This document shows, piece after piece, positions 15,936-22,923 of a DNA stretch of 25,423 nucleotides; position 1 is the stretch's first letter; every line of letters starts with the position of its first letter. The notes under the pieces were generated by a model, which was not told the origin of the DNA, searched no databases, and worked only from the letters and a program-made list of their open reading frames with translations. The position numbers and the translations under genes are program-made. Origin of the DNA: a virus. Location: positions 1 to 25,423 of the IMG/VR virus record IMGVR_UViG_3300032236_000021; one strand, given 5' to 3'.

Positions 15936-18208
15936 TATTGGACTCCAGTTACACGACCATCAGGACCTCTTACGATTGTTCTTGGTCGATTATTTTGCTC
16001 ATTAATTGTGTTAACTAATTGACTGATTGCGCCTGCCATCTCTTGATTACCACGACCAATAGCGTCTGCAATAGGCTGCATAGGATGTTGCATAGCTTGT
16101 GCCATATCTTCTTCATTTGCATAAGCCATTGCGCCATCAGAGTCATCAGAGCCAATACGAGCTACTTCAATCTTAGCGCCATTGTTAATGTGAGCTAACA
16201 GCACTTGAGTGTTGCGCTCTGTCATCATCTTCATTTGTGCTACTTTTAGCTCCATCTCTCTGTCCATCTGATTACGCTGTTCTTCAAGTTGGAATTTAAG
16301 TTGATTTTCTTGTGCTTGGAATTCTTGTTTAGCTTTCTCAACTTCAATCTGAGCCTGCATCTTCTGCTGCTCAAGCTGTGCTTGCATTTGCATTTGCTGC
16401 ATCTTAGCTTGTGATTCCATCTGCGCTTTTTGAATCTCAGGTGCTGGTGGCTTAGGCTGACCTTTAGTCATCTCGTATTGTTTGCGTAAATCATCAGCAG
16501 TTTGGTCAATAATACCTTCTAATTGTTTGCCTGCTTTAAATGCTGTTACGCCAAATTTCAGCATTTCCATCAACATTGGTGTTAATTCAGGTGCTTGTGT
16601 AGCTGCTGGCAAAGCCATTTGCATGAATTGACCTACTGCTGCTAAAAATGCTGTTCTATCAGCTTTTTCTTGCTGCTCATCTTGGTAAATCATTGAGTCA
16701 GAAGTGACCTCAATTCTAAAGTTTTTAGCGCACTCGTCACGCAATAGCGCAATAGCGTCTGGAATTAACTTTCTATCTTGCTCAGAAAGCTGCATTGCAC
16801 CAGAAATCTTGATTAGCGTGTCATCAGTAAAATGATTGCAAATAATCTGCGCTTTAATACTTAACAAGCTAGTAGCAAAGTCAACGACTGCGTGCTGTTG
16901 AGTTTTTAAACGACCTGCCGCATTATTTGATTTAATGATTTGGGCGCCAAGCGTGTCATTAGGGTCAGACTGACCACGCTGAATGTCTGCAATACCCATT
17001 AATTCATAAATTTGACCTTTAACTTGGTCCATTGCTTGATAGCATGACATCAATGCGCTTGCAAATGGCGCTAAATCTACTAAATCAATCGCACCTTTCA
17101 TGCCTTGCTTCTCAGCAAAAGCCATCCAGTTACTTACTGGAATCATGGTGTTGTTTTCGCCTTCAGAGAATAAGCGTTGTAGCTCACTTGCTGAAGCGTC
17201 ATATACACCACGCACTTTCAATGCGTTAATCAAGCCATCAATTCTGTCGCATAAAACATCTAATTCTCTTGCTTGGTCCTGATAAATAGTAAAGTCAGGA
17301 ATAGGCTCTAAAGAGTCAGTTGTTAGTGTTGCATATAGTGGTTTTGGGCATGGCCAGAAGTTTTCAAGACCTAACGGGTCATCTCTTTCGTCAACAATTT
17401 TGCCGAGTGACTTAGAAATCCATAATACTTTGCCTGTTTCTTTGTCCCAGACTTCGTATATCACCGCTTCATATACTCCATCATCAGACTTGTACGACTG
17501 TTTTAAGTCATCAGGCTTTGTATCTAGCGGTATCTTATAACCTAATTCTTCACCAAAACGCTCAACAAGCGCAGGCCTAGACATATACACTCTGCGCCAG
17601 ACTGCTGTTACTTCTTCCCATGTGCGAGCAATCGTATGCCCAAAGTCACGCCAATGGACATAGTCAACAGGGCAGCACTCATACTCAATGCGCTCTTGTG
17701 ACTCAATCTCTGTAGCTTCTGGTGTTTCAGCTTCGTCACTATCTTCAGTTACGCTTAGCCCGTCATCAGGCATATCTTCTGCGCCAGCTTCTTCACCTAC
17801 AATATGTGGCTCATAACGCACCCAAGCTACACCACGACCACCTAACAATCTGTCTAAGACAGCGTTATTCATTGCTGATTTGTAGTCACCGTAATGCTCA
17901 ATCTCAAACTCTAATGCTCTTTCAAGCATCATTGATGCTACACGACCTATTGGGTCATTGTCCCTAAACCTACGGCTAACATCAGGTCGAGGAAGTCTTG
18001 CAAAGATAGCTGGCTGTATAGTCTGCACATTGCTCCAGAGTATGTTGAAGCGTGCATTAGGGTTTCTGTCGTATCGGCTATCATCTTTATATTTCTTTAC
18101 AATGCGGTCTACTCTGGCTTCCCAACGCTTGTAGCTGCGCTCATAGCCCATAATTGTTTTATACCAGTCCTCATAAGTATGATTGACTGTAGCTTTATCA
18201 TTCGCCAT
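15935..18208 (-). CDS. Portal protein (P22 gp1-like)
   Basis: A 757-residue portal, close to the length of P22-type portals. Recognisable parts are YKRWEARVDRIVKKYKDD and NPNARFNILWSNVQTIQPAI near the N-terminus, and RLPRPDVSRRFRDNDPIGRV. LLGGRGVAWVRYEPH (about residue 120) follows, then PVDYVHWRDFGHTIARTWEE. In the wing/stem part is GIADIQRGQSDPNDTLGAQI. Roughly residues 595-700 form a long Gln/Met/Glu coiled coil (for example MQMQAQLEQQKMQAQIEVEK), as in portal barrels. The longest frame starts at a GTG (18247), but the ATG at 18208 is preferred. It overlaps the terminase stop (TGATG) and has GGGAGA upstream. It forms the dodecameric packaging vertex. Confidence 0.88.
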   Translation of the reverse strand: MANDKATVNHTYEDWYKTIMGYERSYKRWEARVDRIVKKYKDDSRYDRNPNARFNILWSNVQTIQPAIFARLPRPDVSRRFRDNDPIGRVASMMLERALEFEIEHYGDYKSAMNNAVLDRLLGGRGVAWVRYEPHIVGEEAGAEDMPDDGLSVTEDSDEAETPEATEIESQERIEYECCPVDYVHWRDFGHTIARTWEEVTAVWRRVYMSRPALVERFGEELGYKIPLDTKPDDLKQSYKSDDGVYEAVIYEVWDKETGKVLWISKSLGKIVDERDDPLGLENFWPCPKPLYATLTTDSLEPIPDFTIYQDQARELDVLCDRIDGLINALKVRGVYDASASELQRLFSEGENNTMIPVSNWMAFAEKQGMKGAIDLVDLAPFASALMSCYQAMDQVKGQIYELMGIADIQRGQSDPNDTLGAQIIKSNNAAGRLKTQQHAVVDFATSLLSIKAQIICNHFTDDTLIKISGAMQLSEQDRKLIPDAIALLRDECAKNFRIEVTSDSMIYQDEQQEKADRTAFLAAVGQFMQMALPAATQAPELTPMLMEMLKFGVTAFKAGKQLEGIIDQTADDLRKQYEMTKGQPKPPAPEIQKAQMESQAKMQQMQMQAQLEQQKMQAQIEVEKAKQEFQAQENQLKFQLEEQRNQMDREMELKVAQMKMMTERNTQVLLAHINNGAKIEVARIGSDDSDGAMAYANEEDMAQAMQHPMQPIADAIGRGNQEMAGAISQLVNTINEQNNRPRTIVRGPDGRVTGVQ

Positions 18209-19551
18209 CAAATTCTCCCTCTTGAAGTCTGTGGCGTCTGTTTCCACAAATCGTTCAAGCTAACATCGGTTTTACCTACAAATACCCCTTTAATCGAGTC
18301 ATCTTTCGAGGGTAACTTAGCTTCTTCTTTCCATGCAATACTCAGCATCCTAAATGCGTCTGCACCATGGCTTGTCCAATCGTGCCTAGGTTTATCTCTA
18401 AACACTTTCTTATCTTCATCGTACTCACGCTGGTACTGCCTTAAACATTCAATGCCATCTTCGCACTTATGGTCAAACCAAGCCCTGGTCAATGCCAATC
18501 TGCTTGCTTGAATTCCATCTTGTAGTGACAAACTTGGCACAATTTTCATTGATTTTAACGCAATTTTGTCTGAAAGTTGCTCAATTATGCTTCTATTTGA
18601 GGCAAGTGTCTTAGCTCGTGCATCGTGAGGTAAGTAATGTGTACCATACACATAGCCTTTTTCTTTCTCTCTCGACTGAATTATGCCTGAGTAAAACGCT
18701 ACAGGCTGCCCATTTGACGAATGATAGTCAAGCATACGAATTTCACCATGCACTACTTGAAACCACCATATTGCCGTATCGTCTGAATAGCCAAGGTCCC
18801 ATGCTGTATGCACAGGAAACATAGGGTCGTACTCAATATCTGTAATTCTGCCTTGGTCTGTGATTTGGCGCATTTCCTTACCATAGAAAGCGCCTAGGAT
18901 TGCGGACTCAAAGTCACATTCAAACTCTTGTAGATATTGGTCCTGCGTCATTGACTTAGCTGCGTCTTGTAACTCAGAAGCTGGTATTAAACCAGTCTGA
19001 CTGGCTCTCAGCGTCTTAGCGTACCAATCGCTGTCTTTAGTCGCATTGTTGTATATGTCCCAGAAAGCATTATGCCCTTTAGGTGTGCCAATGAATACAG
19101 CCCAGCCTAATCTATCTGCAAGCAGCGGGCGAATAATCTCACCCCATATTCTAGGGCGCATATCGGCATACTCGTCTAATACTATGCCATCAAGATACAA
19201 ACCACGGAGACTGTCAGCGTTATCAGCACCAAACAAACGAATCCTTGCACCATTTATTAGCTCTACCCATAATTCGCTTTGGTTTGCTTTAGCCATGACA
19301 GGTCTACTAAAGCGTAATAAGTAGTCCCATGCAATGTTTTTGGCTTGGCTGTAATAAGGCGCCACATAGGCATAGCGACCATCTTCTTTATTCTCTATAA
19401 GTGCTTTGTATACCAGCTCGTTAATGCAGCTTACTGTCTTGCCGCACCTACGATGAGCCACTATTACTGCCCATCGTTGACTTCTTTCGTGAAAGTCTAG
19501 GAATACATCTCTAGGCTTGTAGTCTAGCTCTACATCTATTACTTCTTCCAA
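18208..19551 (-). CDS. terL: Terminase large subunit, TTG start
   Basis: A 447-residue packaging motor. ATPase: Walker A AHRRCGKT (residues 32-39), Walker B IVLDE (123-127) and coupling motif FIGTPKG (153-159). Nuclease (RNase H fold): WDLGYSDDTA (251-260; D252, D257/D258), LDYH (D275), LPHDA (307-311) and SHGADAFRM (394-402; D398). The complete motif set indicates an active ATPase and headful- or site-cutting nuclease. The frame has no ATG before residue 85. The only candidate start after the in-frame TGA is TTG at 19551, which overlaps the end of the TerS-like gene by 13 bases. A strong ribosome binding site is not apparent, so translation is probably coupled. Confidence 0.9.
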   Translation of the reverse strand: MEEVIDVELDYKPRDVFLDFHERSQRWAVIVAHRRCGKTVSCINELVYKALIENKEDGRYAYVAPYYSQAKNIAWDYLLRFSRPVMAKANQSELWVELINGARIRLFGADNADSLRGLYLDGIVLDEYADMRPRIWGEIIRPLLADRLGWAVFIGTPKGHNAFWDIYNNATKDSDWYAKTLRASQTGLIPASELQDAAKSMTQDQYLQEFECDFESAILGAFYGKEMRQITDQGRITDIEYDPMFPVHTAWDLGYSDDTAIWWFQVVHGEIRMLDYHSSNGQPVAFYSGIIQSREKEKGYVYGTHYLPHDARAKTLASNRSIIEQLSDKIALKSMKIVPSLSLQDGIQASRLALTRAWFDHKCEDGIECLRQYQREYDEDKKVFRDKPRHDWTSHGADAFRMLSIAWKEEAKLPSKDDSIKGVFVGKTDVSLNDLWKQTPQTSRGRI

Positions 19552-19865
19552 GACACAACCATTCTTTGTGGTGCTTTCTCATCTCCTACTACTTCAGTAC
19601 GAGCAAGTTTAGGCACATGGTATTCCATTACAGTCTGTAGCATACCAAATGCTTTCTCAGGATTAGGTGCGACTATGTATTTACCTTCATCGTTTTGTAT
19701 GCCGTCAGCAACGCTTTGAAGCCACTCTTGCATTTTGTGTGCATTGCCATCAACAAACTTGGCAATCGCTTCCCTAGCTGCGGTAGTGCTTTTATTGGGC
19801 ACTCCTGGCTTTCTACCTGCTCTATTTAGGTTATCTTCAACAGATTTCGACAGTTTTTTGTCCAT
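19539..19865 (-). CDS. TerS-like DNA-recognition subunit of terminase
   Basis: A 108-residue protein directly before the terminase large subunit. The N-terminus carries NRAGRKPGVPNKSTTAAREA (about residues 14-33), the 'GR..G.PNK.T...R.AI' basic segment typical of this phage family. Downstream are MQEWLQSVADGIQN and PEKAFGMLQTVMEYHVPKLA, ending RTEVVGDEK. This pattern ('EY..PKLARTE') is seen in small terminase-associated proteins. Position and size support a TerS role, in which oligomers bind phage DNA and hand it to TerL. Sequence alone does not prove DNA binding. A 44-base AT-rich gap precedes it. Confidence 0.7.
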   Translation of the reverse strand: MDKKLSKSVEDNLNRAGRKPGVPNKSTTAAREAIAKFVDGNAHKMQEWLQSVADGIQNDEGKYIVAPNPEKAFGMLQTVMEYHVPKLARTEVVGDEKAPQRMVVSWKK

Positions 19866-19909
19866 ATAATCTCAAGTAATTGATTTATAAGGGGTTTATT
19901 CTACAGCAA

Positions 19910-20131
19910 TTATCCTACAATGTCAGGGTCATGGTTTTTGTTCATTGCATCCATTAATGCTTGCTTACGCTTCATGCGTTGATTAGCTTTTCTGTTAAGA
20001 ATGTTGCTGTCATCTAGCTCTAATGGGGGATTATGGTCTTGACGCTTCTTCTGTTGTTTCTCAAGCGTTGACTCTTTGTGCGGGCGCAACATAGCATTTT
20101 CAGGCGGGTAATCTCTTGTCATGTGTTTCAT
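19910..20131 (-). CDS. Small charged phage protein, unknown
   Basis: A 73-residue, very Lys/Arg/Asn-rich protein with PPENAMLRPHKESTLEKQQK (about residues 9-28) and a basic C-terminal helix NRKANQRMKRKQALMDAMNK. It has no hydrophobic core segment and may be a nucleic-acid-binding or virion-associated peptide. Its ATG overlaps the TAA of the next upstream small gene. It is one of four small basic genes placed before the terminase genes. Function not recognised. Confidence 0.55.
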   Translation of the reverse strand: MKHMTRDYPPENAMLRPHKESTLEKQQKKRQDHNPPLELDDSNILNRKANQRMKRKQALMDAMNKNHDPDIVG

Positions 20132-20301
20132 TACATATCTTTCATTTTGTCAGTAATGACTTGTTTTCTTGTTTTTGCTGCTTGTTTAAAGTCTGCTGCT
20201 GTTGGCGCCCCTTTACTGCCAGCTTTACGCATACGCTCACCTGAGCCATGTTTAATGCGCTCTTGTTTTGCATGGATATTTGCATACAGGCCAGGTTTCA
20301 T
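20131..20301 (-). CDS. Small conserved phage protein (KPGLYANIHAK type)
   Basis: A 56-residue basic protein beginning MKPGLYANIHAKQERIKHGS and containing ERMRKAGSKGAPTAADFKQA. This motif pair (GLYANI.AK..RI..GSGE.MR..G.KGAPTAADF..AAKT) recurs in many tailed phages as a small protein of unknown function. The longer frame begins with a TTG at 20313. The ATG at 20301 is better because it overlaps the upstream TGA (TGATG) and leaves the conserved start intact. Basic charge suggests nucleic-acid contact, which is not shown. Confidence 0.7.
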   Translation of the reverse strand: MKPGLYANIHAKQERIKHGSGERMRKAGSKGAPTAADFKQAAKTRKQVITDKMKDM

Positions 20302-20603
20302 CAACAGTTCCAATTCTTTAGTGAGGCTTTAGCTCTTTCAGCAGGGCCTTTAGCGTGAGCTACTACACCTGACATTCTTGCACAAAATGAGGCTTTTCTG
20401 CCTTTGTCTGCTTTTGACTTAGGATGTGGTGCTGGTGCTTTTAAGTTACTGCCATTCTTAGCGTTGTATTCAGCTCTACCTTTTGCTGTCATACCTGCGC
20501 CTTTGTCTGTAGGGTTATAAGTCTTACCCTTACCTGTAGTTTTATGAGCAATAGGCTTATCATGCTTAGCCATCGCACTACGGATTTGGTCTTGCCGACT
20601 CAT
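20301..20603 (-). CDS. Small basic phage protein, DUF6321-like
   Basis: A 100-residue Lys/Ala/Gly-rich protein. The segment GAGMTAKGRAEYNAKNGSNL (about residues 35-54), then KAPAPHP and KASFCARMSGV (about 69-79), matches a small phage family with the signature 'G.GLTAKGRAKYN..TGSNLK.P....RK.SFCARM' (from memory DUF6321). The paired 'SFCARM' and 'GLTAKGR' motifs are the most conserved parts. It ends KASLKNWNC. The function of the family is unknown. The ATG overlaps the upstream stop by four bases (ATGA). Confidence 0.7.
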   Translation of the reverse strand: MSRQDQIRSAMAKHDKPIAHKTTGKGKTYNPTDKGAGMTAKGRAEYNAKNGSNLKAPAPHPKSKADKGRKASFCARMSGVVAHAKGPAERAKASLKNWNC

Positions 20604-20782
20604 TTTGTTTCTAAGTATTTAGCGTAGGATTCTTCTAATTTAGCTTTACGCTTGCCTTTAGCATGAGTACGCTCTTCGGACAATGCAATAGCCATAGCTT
20701 GCTTTTTAGGCTTGCCAGCAGCTACTTCAGTTTTGTAGTTTTTGCCGACTGATTGAGCTGACCCTGATTTGTCCATTGGCAT
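20600..20782 (-). CDS. Small basic phage protein (DKSGS..SVGKN type)
   Basis: A 60-residue protein with MPMDKSGSAQSVGKNYKTEV, then AAGKPKKQAMAIALSEERTH. The layout 'DKSGS..SVGKN...E...GKP.KQA.AIAL' recurs in phages and in some prophage loci as a short unknown protein. A very strong AAGGA ribosome binding site six bases before the ATG suggests good expression. It heads the run of four small Lys-rich genes leading into the terminase genes. Confidence 0.7.
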   Translation of the reverse strand: MPMDKSGSAQSVGKNYKTEVAAGKPKKQAMAIALSEERTHAKGKRKAKLEESYAKYLETK

Positions 20783-20791
20783 GATGAATCC

Positions 20792-21157
20792 TTACTTGAG
20801 ATATTTGAGTTTGTAGATGGTAGAGTCAATTAACTGTTGTATTTCTGCAACAATATTGACTAATTCTTGTTTTTGTGGCAAATCTGCGTTGGCCTCACTT
20901 ACAAAACTCTTTAATGACTCTAAATACTTGAGCGGTTCTTTAGGCTGGTGATATACGCTAGGAAATTCTTTAATTTGCTCGTAACAACCCATGTATGCCT
21001 CTACATAGTTGTCTACCAGCTCAATTATTTCATCATAGTATTTGCCCAAAGCCTTATGCTGTGAGTAAGAATTTGTTGACCAATGAAAAAAATGAGTATT
21101 AGTGCTGCTATGCAAGAGAGTAGCGGCAAACATAGCGACATTTTGTGTTTCATTCAT
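20792..21157 (-). CDS. Dps/ferritin-like helical protein (DUF5856-like)
   Basis: A 121-residue all-helical protein. Residues about 20-50, THFFHWSTNSYSQHKALGKY then YDEIIELVDN, show the Dps-like arrangement of an HW pair (H25, W26), a second His about nine residues on (H34) and acidic residues D42/E43 in the same helix. A second helix begins YVEAYMGCYEQI, and the C-terminus is ELVNIVAEIQQLIDSTIYKL. Phage proteins of this type (DUF5856, from memory) resemble starvation-inducible DNA-binding proteins, but ferroxidase or DNA-binding activity is unproven. GGAG lies six bases before the ATG. It sits nine bases ahead of the small basic gene set. Confidence 0.7.
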   Translation of the reverse strand: MNETQNVAMFAATLLHSSTNTHFFHWSTNSYSQHKALGKYYDEIIELVDNYVEAYMGCYEQIKEFPSVYHQPKEPLKYLESLKSFVSEANADLPQKQELVNIVAEIQQLIDSTIYKLKYLK

Positions 21158-21160
21158 AAA

Positions 21161-21445
21161 TTACTCCATTTTTAACGATTTTAACACTTCTATAGCTTCT
21201 TGCTCATTATTTACTCTGTATAAAAGCCCACCTTTCCAGCTTGCAATAAACTTAATTTGGTCAGGAGTAAATTTCTTGTCTGCACCATCTTTAATTTCCA
21301 TTAAAATAGTGTGTCCTTCATAAGCCACTAAACAGTCAGGTATGCCTTTTCCTACCATGTGAAGTAAATGCACATCAGCGCCATAATCCCGTAGTGCCTT
21401 TACAACATCATTCTGGTTTTTATCTACTTTTTTCGCAAATGTCAT
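21161..21445 (-). CDS. VRR-NUC-type PD-(D/E)XK endonuclease
   Basis: A 94-residue stand-alone nuclease domain. It begins with KVDKNQNDVVKALRDYGADV, then HMVGKGIPDCLVAYEG with the catalytic Asp D37, and ILMEIKDG with E50 and K52 (the ExK). KKFTPDQIKFIASWKGG with Q63 follows. The order PD...ExK...Q matches minimal VRR-NUC/Holliday-junction-resolvase-like phage nucleases. It would cleave branched or flapped DNA during phage replication or packaging. It is the first minus-strand gene after the divergent region at 21446-21492. Confidence 0.78.
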   Translation of the reverse strand: MTFAKKVDKNQNDVVKALRDYGADVHLLHMVGKGIPDCLVAYEGHTILMEIKDGADKKFTPDQIKFIASWKGGLLYRVNNEQEAIEVLKSLKME

Positions 21446-21492
21446 ATTTTTCAGTTAGTATTCAGTAACTTATTGATTATATAGGAATATTC
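21446..21492. promoter_or_regulatory. Divergent intergenic region with candidate promoter and operator-like repeats
   Basis: These 47 bases separate the only plus-strand genes from the minus-strand left block. On the minus strand a perfect TATAAT lies at 21481-21476, about 30 bases before the VRR-NUC ATG, but no good -35 box is visible at 16-18 bases. TTCAGT occurs twice on the plus strand (21450-21455 and 21461-21466) with an 11-base period, and AGTTA/TAACT form a small dyad (21453-21457 and 21466-21470). On the plus strand AGGAAT before the ATG at 21493 is a good ribosome binding site. Promoter activity is inferred. Confidence 0.4.
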
Positions 21493-22452
21493 ATGCCTGG
21501 CTACCACTTAACAGATGAAGAATGGATAGAGTCTTGGAATAAGGTTGGCAGTCCTGCTGAGTTTGCAAAAATACATGGTATAGCAGTCAGAAATGTAATG
21601 TCTAGACGCAGGTCAATAGAAAATCGTTTAAAAATTGAGCTGCCTACTTTTGCAAGTCAAAACCCAGCTTACGCTAAAAAAATTGAGCAAACACCAGGTC
21701 ATGTACGCAGAGGCATGGACATAGAAAAAGGGCGAGTTATTGTATTTAGTGACGCTCATTTTTGGCCTGACGAAACCACTACAGCGTTTAAAGCACTCAT
21801 AGAGATGATTAAAGAATATAAGCCTACTGCCATAGTCTGCAATGGTGACGCATTGGATGGTGCAAATTTGAGTCGTTTTCCTAGACAAGATTGGAATAAA
21901 GTACCTACTGTCAAAGAAGAATTAGACGCTTGCCAATATTATTTAGGCGAAATTGAGTCAGTAGCAAGAGGAGCTAAATTGTTTTGGCCAATGGGCAACC
22001 ACGACCAAAGATTGGAAATGTCAATCATTGCTAATTTGCCTACTTTTGAGGGTGTGTTTGGCACATCGTTGCGTGACTACTTTCCTATGTGGTCACCTTG
22101 CTGGTCATTTTGGGTAAATGAGGACACTTGCATTAAGCATCGTTGGAAAGGTGGCTGGACTGGTGGCAGAAACAATGCGGTTAACTCAGGGGTCAATATG
22201 ATTACTGGCCATACTCATGTTTTGAGCGCCATTCCATTTAATGATTACAATGGGACAAGGTGGGGTGTGCAAACAGGCACGCTTGCTGACCCTAACGGGC
22301 AACAGTTTTCATATACTGAGGACACGCCTAAAGACTGGAATAGTGGCTTTGTAATGCTGTCGTTTGAGCGCAGCAAACTATTGCAGCCTGAAATGGTGCG
22401 TGTATGGGGCGATGATGAAGTTGAGTTTCGTGGCAAAATACATAAAGTATGA
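21493..22452 (+). CDS. Calcineurin-like metallophosphoesterase with N-terminal HTH-like region
   Basis: A 319-residue two-metal phosphoesterase. Motifs in order: DAH (D87, H89), NGDALDG (G118-D119), GNHD (168-171), H216 in KHRWKGG, and GHTH (239-242). All metal ligands expected of the family are present, so it should be active on phosphoesters. Substrates of phage members are mostly unknown but may be nucleotides or DNA ends. Residues 1-50 (TDEEWIESWNKVGSPAEFAK, then GIAVRNVMSRRRSIE) form a helix-turn-helix-like module frequently fused to phage versions. It is the first gene of the two-gene plus-strand unit and overlaps the SprT-like gene by four bases (ATGA). Confidence 0.85.
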   Translation: MPGYHLTDEEWIESWNKVGSPAEFAKIHGIAVRNVMSRRRSIENRLKIELPTFASQNPAYAKKIEQTPGHVRRGMDIEKGRVIVFSDAHFWPDETTTAFKALIEMIKEYKPTAIVCNGDALDGANLSRFPRQDWNKVPTVKEELDACQYYLGEIESVARGAKLFWPMGNHDQRLEMSIIANLPTFEGVFGTSLRDYFPMWSPCWSFWVNEDTCIKHRWKGGWTGGRNNAVNSGVNMITGHTHVLSAIPFNDYNGTRWGVQTGTLADPNGQQFSYTEDTPKDWNSGFVMLSFERSKLLQPEMVRVWGDDEVEFRGKIHKV

Positions 22453-22802
22453 AATTAAATTCAGAGGTTGTTAAAAACCTTTACGCTTCTCTTTATTGCT
22501 GTTATCCATTTACTAAATGGAAAATGCCTGTACCTGAAGAAATTGACTTTGTTGTGACTGCTGACCCAGAAACCATGGGTACTTACTTATACGACACAGG
22601 CGAGGATTACGAGCATACCATTACAATTTCGTCTGCTCGCTGCGGGCATTACTACACAGTCATTACTACATTAGCCCATGAAATGGTGCATCTCAGCTTT
22701 CATCGTCAAAAAGGCGACAAATGGATGCAGCATGGCAAACCATTTAGAGTTCGTTGCAAACTTGTAGCTACTGAATTAGGCTTTGACCCCTTAGAATTGT
22801 AG
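22449..22802 (+). CDS. SprT-like zinc metalloprotease domain protein
   Basis: A 117-residue protein with the zincin motif LAHEMVHLSF (HEMVH at residues 77-81: two His ligands and catalytic Glu). A further His follows in the MQHGKPFR segment (H95), as in the SprT/Spartan 'HG..F' third-ligand region. The C-terminus is ATELGFDPLEL. SprT-type proteases in cells digest proteins crosslinked to DNA, and the phage role is unknown. It is shorter than cellular SprT and lacks the C-terminal zinc ribbon. It is translated with the metallophosphoesterase through an ATGA overlap. Confidence 0.8.
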   Translation: MKLNSEVVKNLYASLYCCYPFTKWKMPVPEEIDFVVTADPETMGTYLYDTGEDYEHTITISSARCGHYYTVITTLAHEMVHLSFHRQKGDKWMQHGKPFRVRCKLVATELGFDPLEL

Positions 22803-22807
22803 CCAAT

Positions 22808-22835
22808 ACTTTACAAAAACCAAGGATTGTAAAGT
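22808..22835. terminator. AT-rich dyad in convergent region, possible bidirectional terminator
   Basis: A perfect 9-bp inverted repeat, ACTTTACAA (22808-22816) and TTGTAAAGT (22827-22835), has a 10-base loop and lies between the converging plus and minus units. The stem has only two GC pairs and no long T-run follows, so termination would be weak. A further TTGTAAA at 22849-22855, 22 bases after the one at 22827, would also fit a protein-binding site. Confidence 0.4.
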
Positions 22836-22842
22836 TTAAGAG

Positions 22843-22923
22843 TCAAAATTGTAAACTTATCCATACAGCTATTGCGGGCAGCAACAAAACTAACACGCCA
22901 AAAGCAAGCAATATGTCATTCAC
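22843..22923 (-). CDS. 26-residue single-span membrane peptide, GTG start
   Basis: A short frame reading MNDILLAFGVLVLLLPAIAV then WISLQF. Residues 4-24 form one continuous hydrophobic helix with a Pro in the middle, and there is a short polar N-terminus. The GTG start (22923-22921) overlaps the TGA of the Ref-like nuclease gene by four bases. AAAGGGAT lies about seven bases upstream as a plausible ribosome binding site. It ends before the convergent dyad. A strongly hydrophobic run with coupled start is unlikely by chance but not proof. It could be an inner-membrane phage peptide (holin, antiholin or regulator of unknown type). Confidence 0.5.
   Translation of the reverse strand: MNDILLAFGVLVLLLPAIAVWISLQF

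Noticed and set aside
19866-19909. Promoter before the TerS-like gene
   Set aside because: TTGCTG and TATAAA-like boxes exist on the minus strand but are only about 14 bases apart, and the region is generally AT-rich. Too weak to list as a feature.
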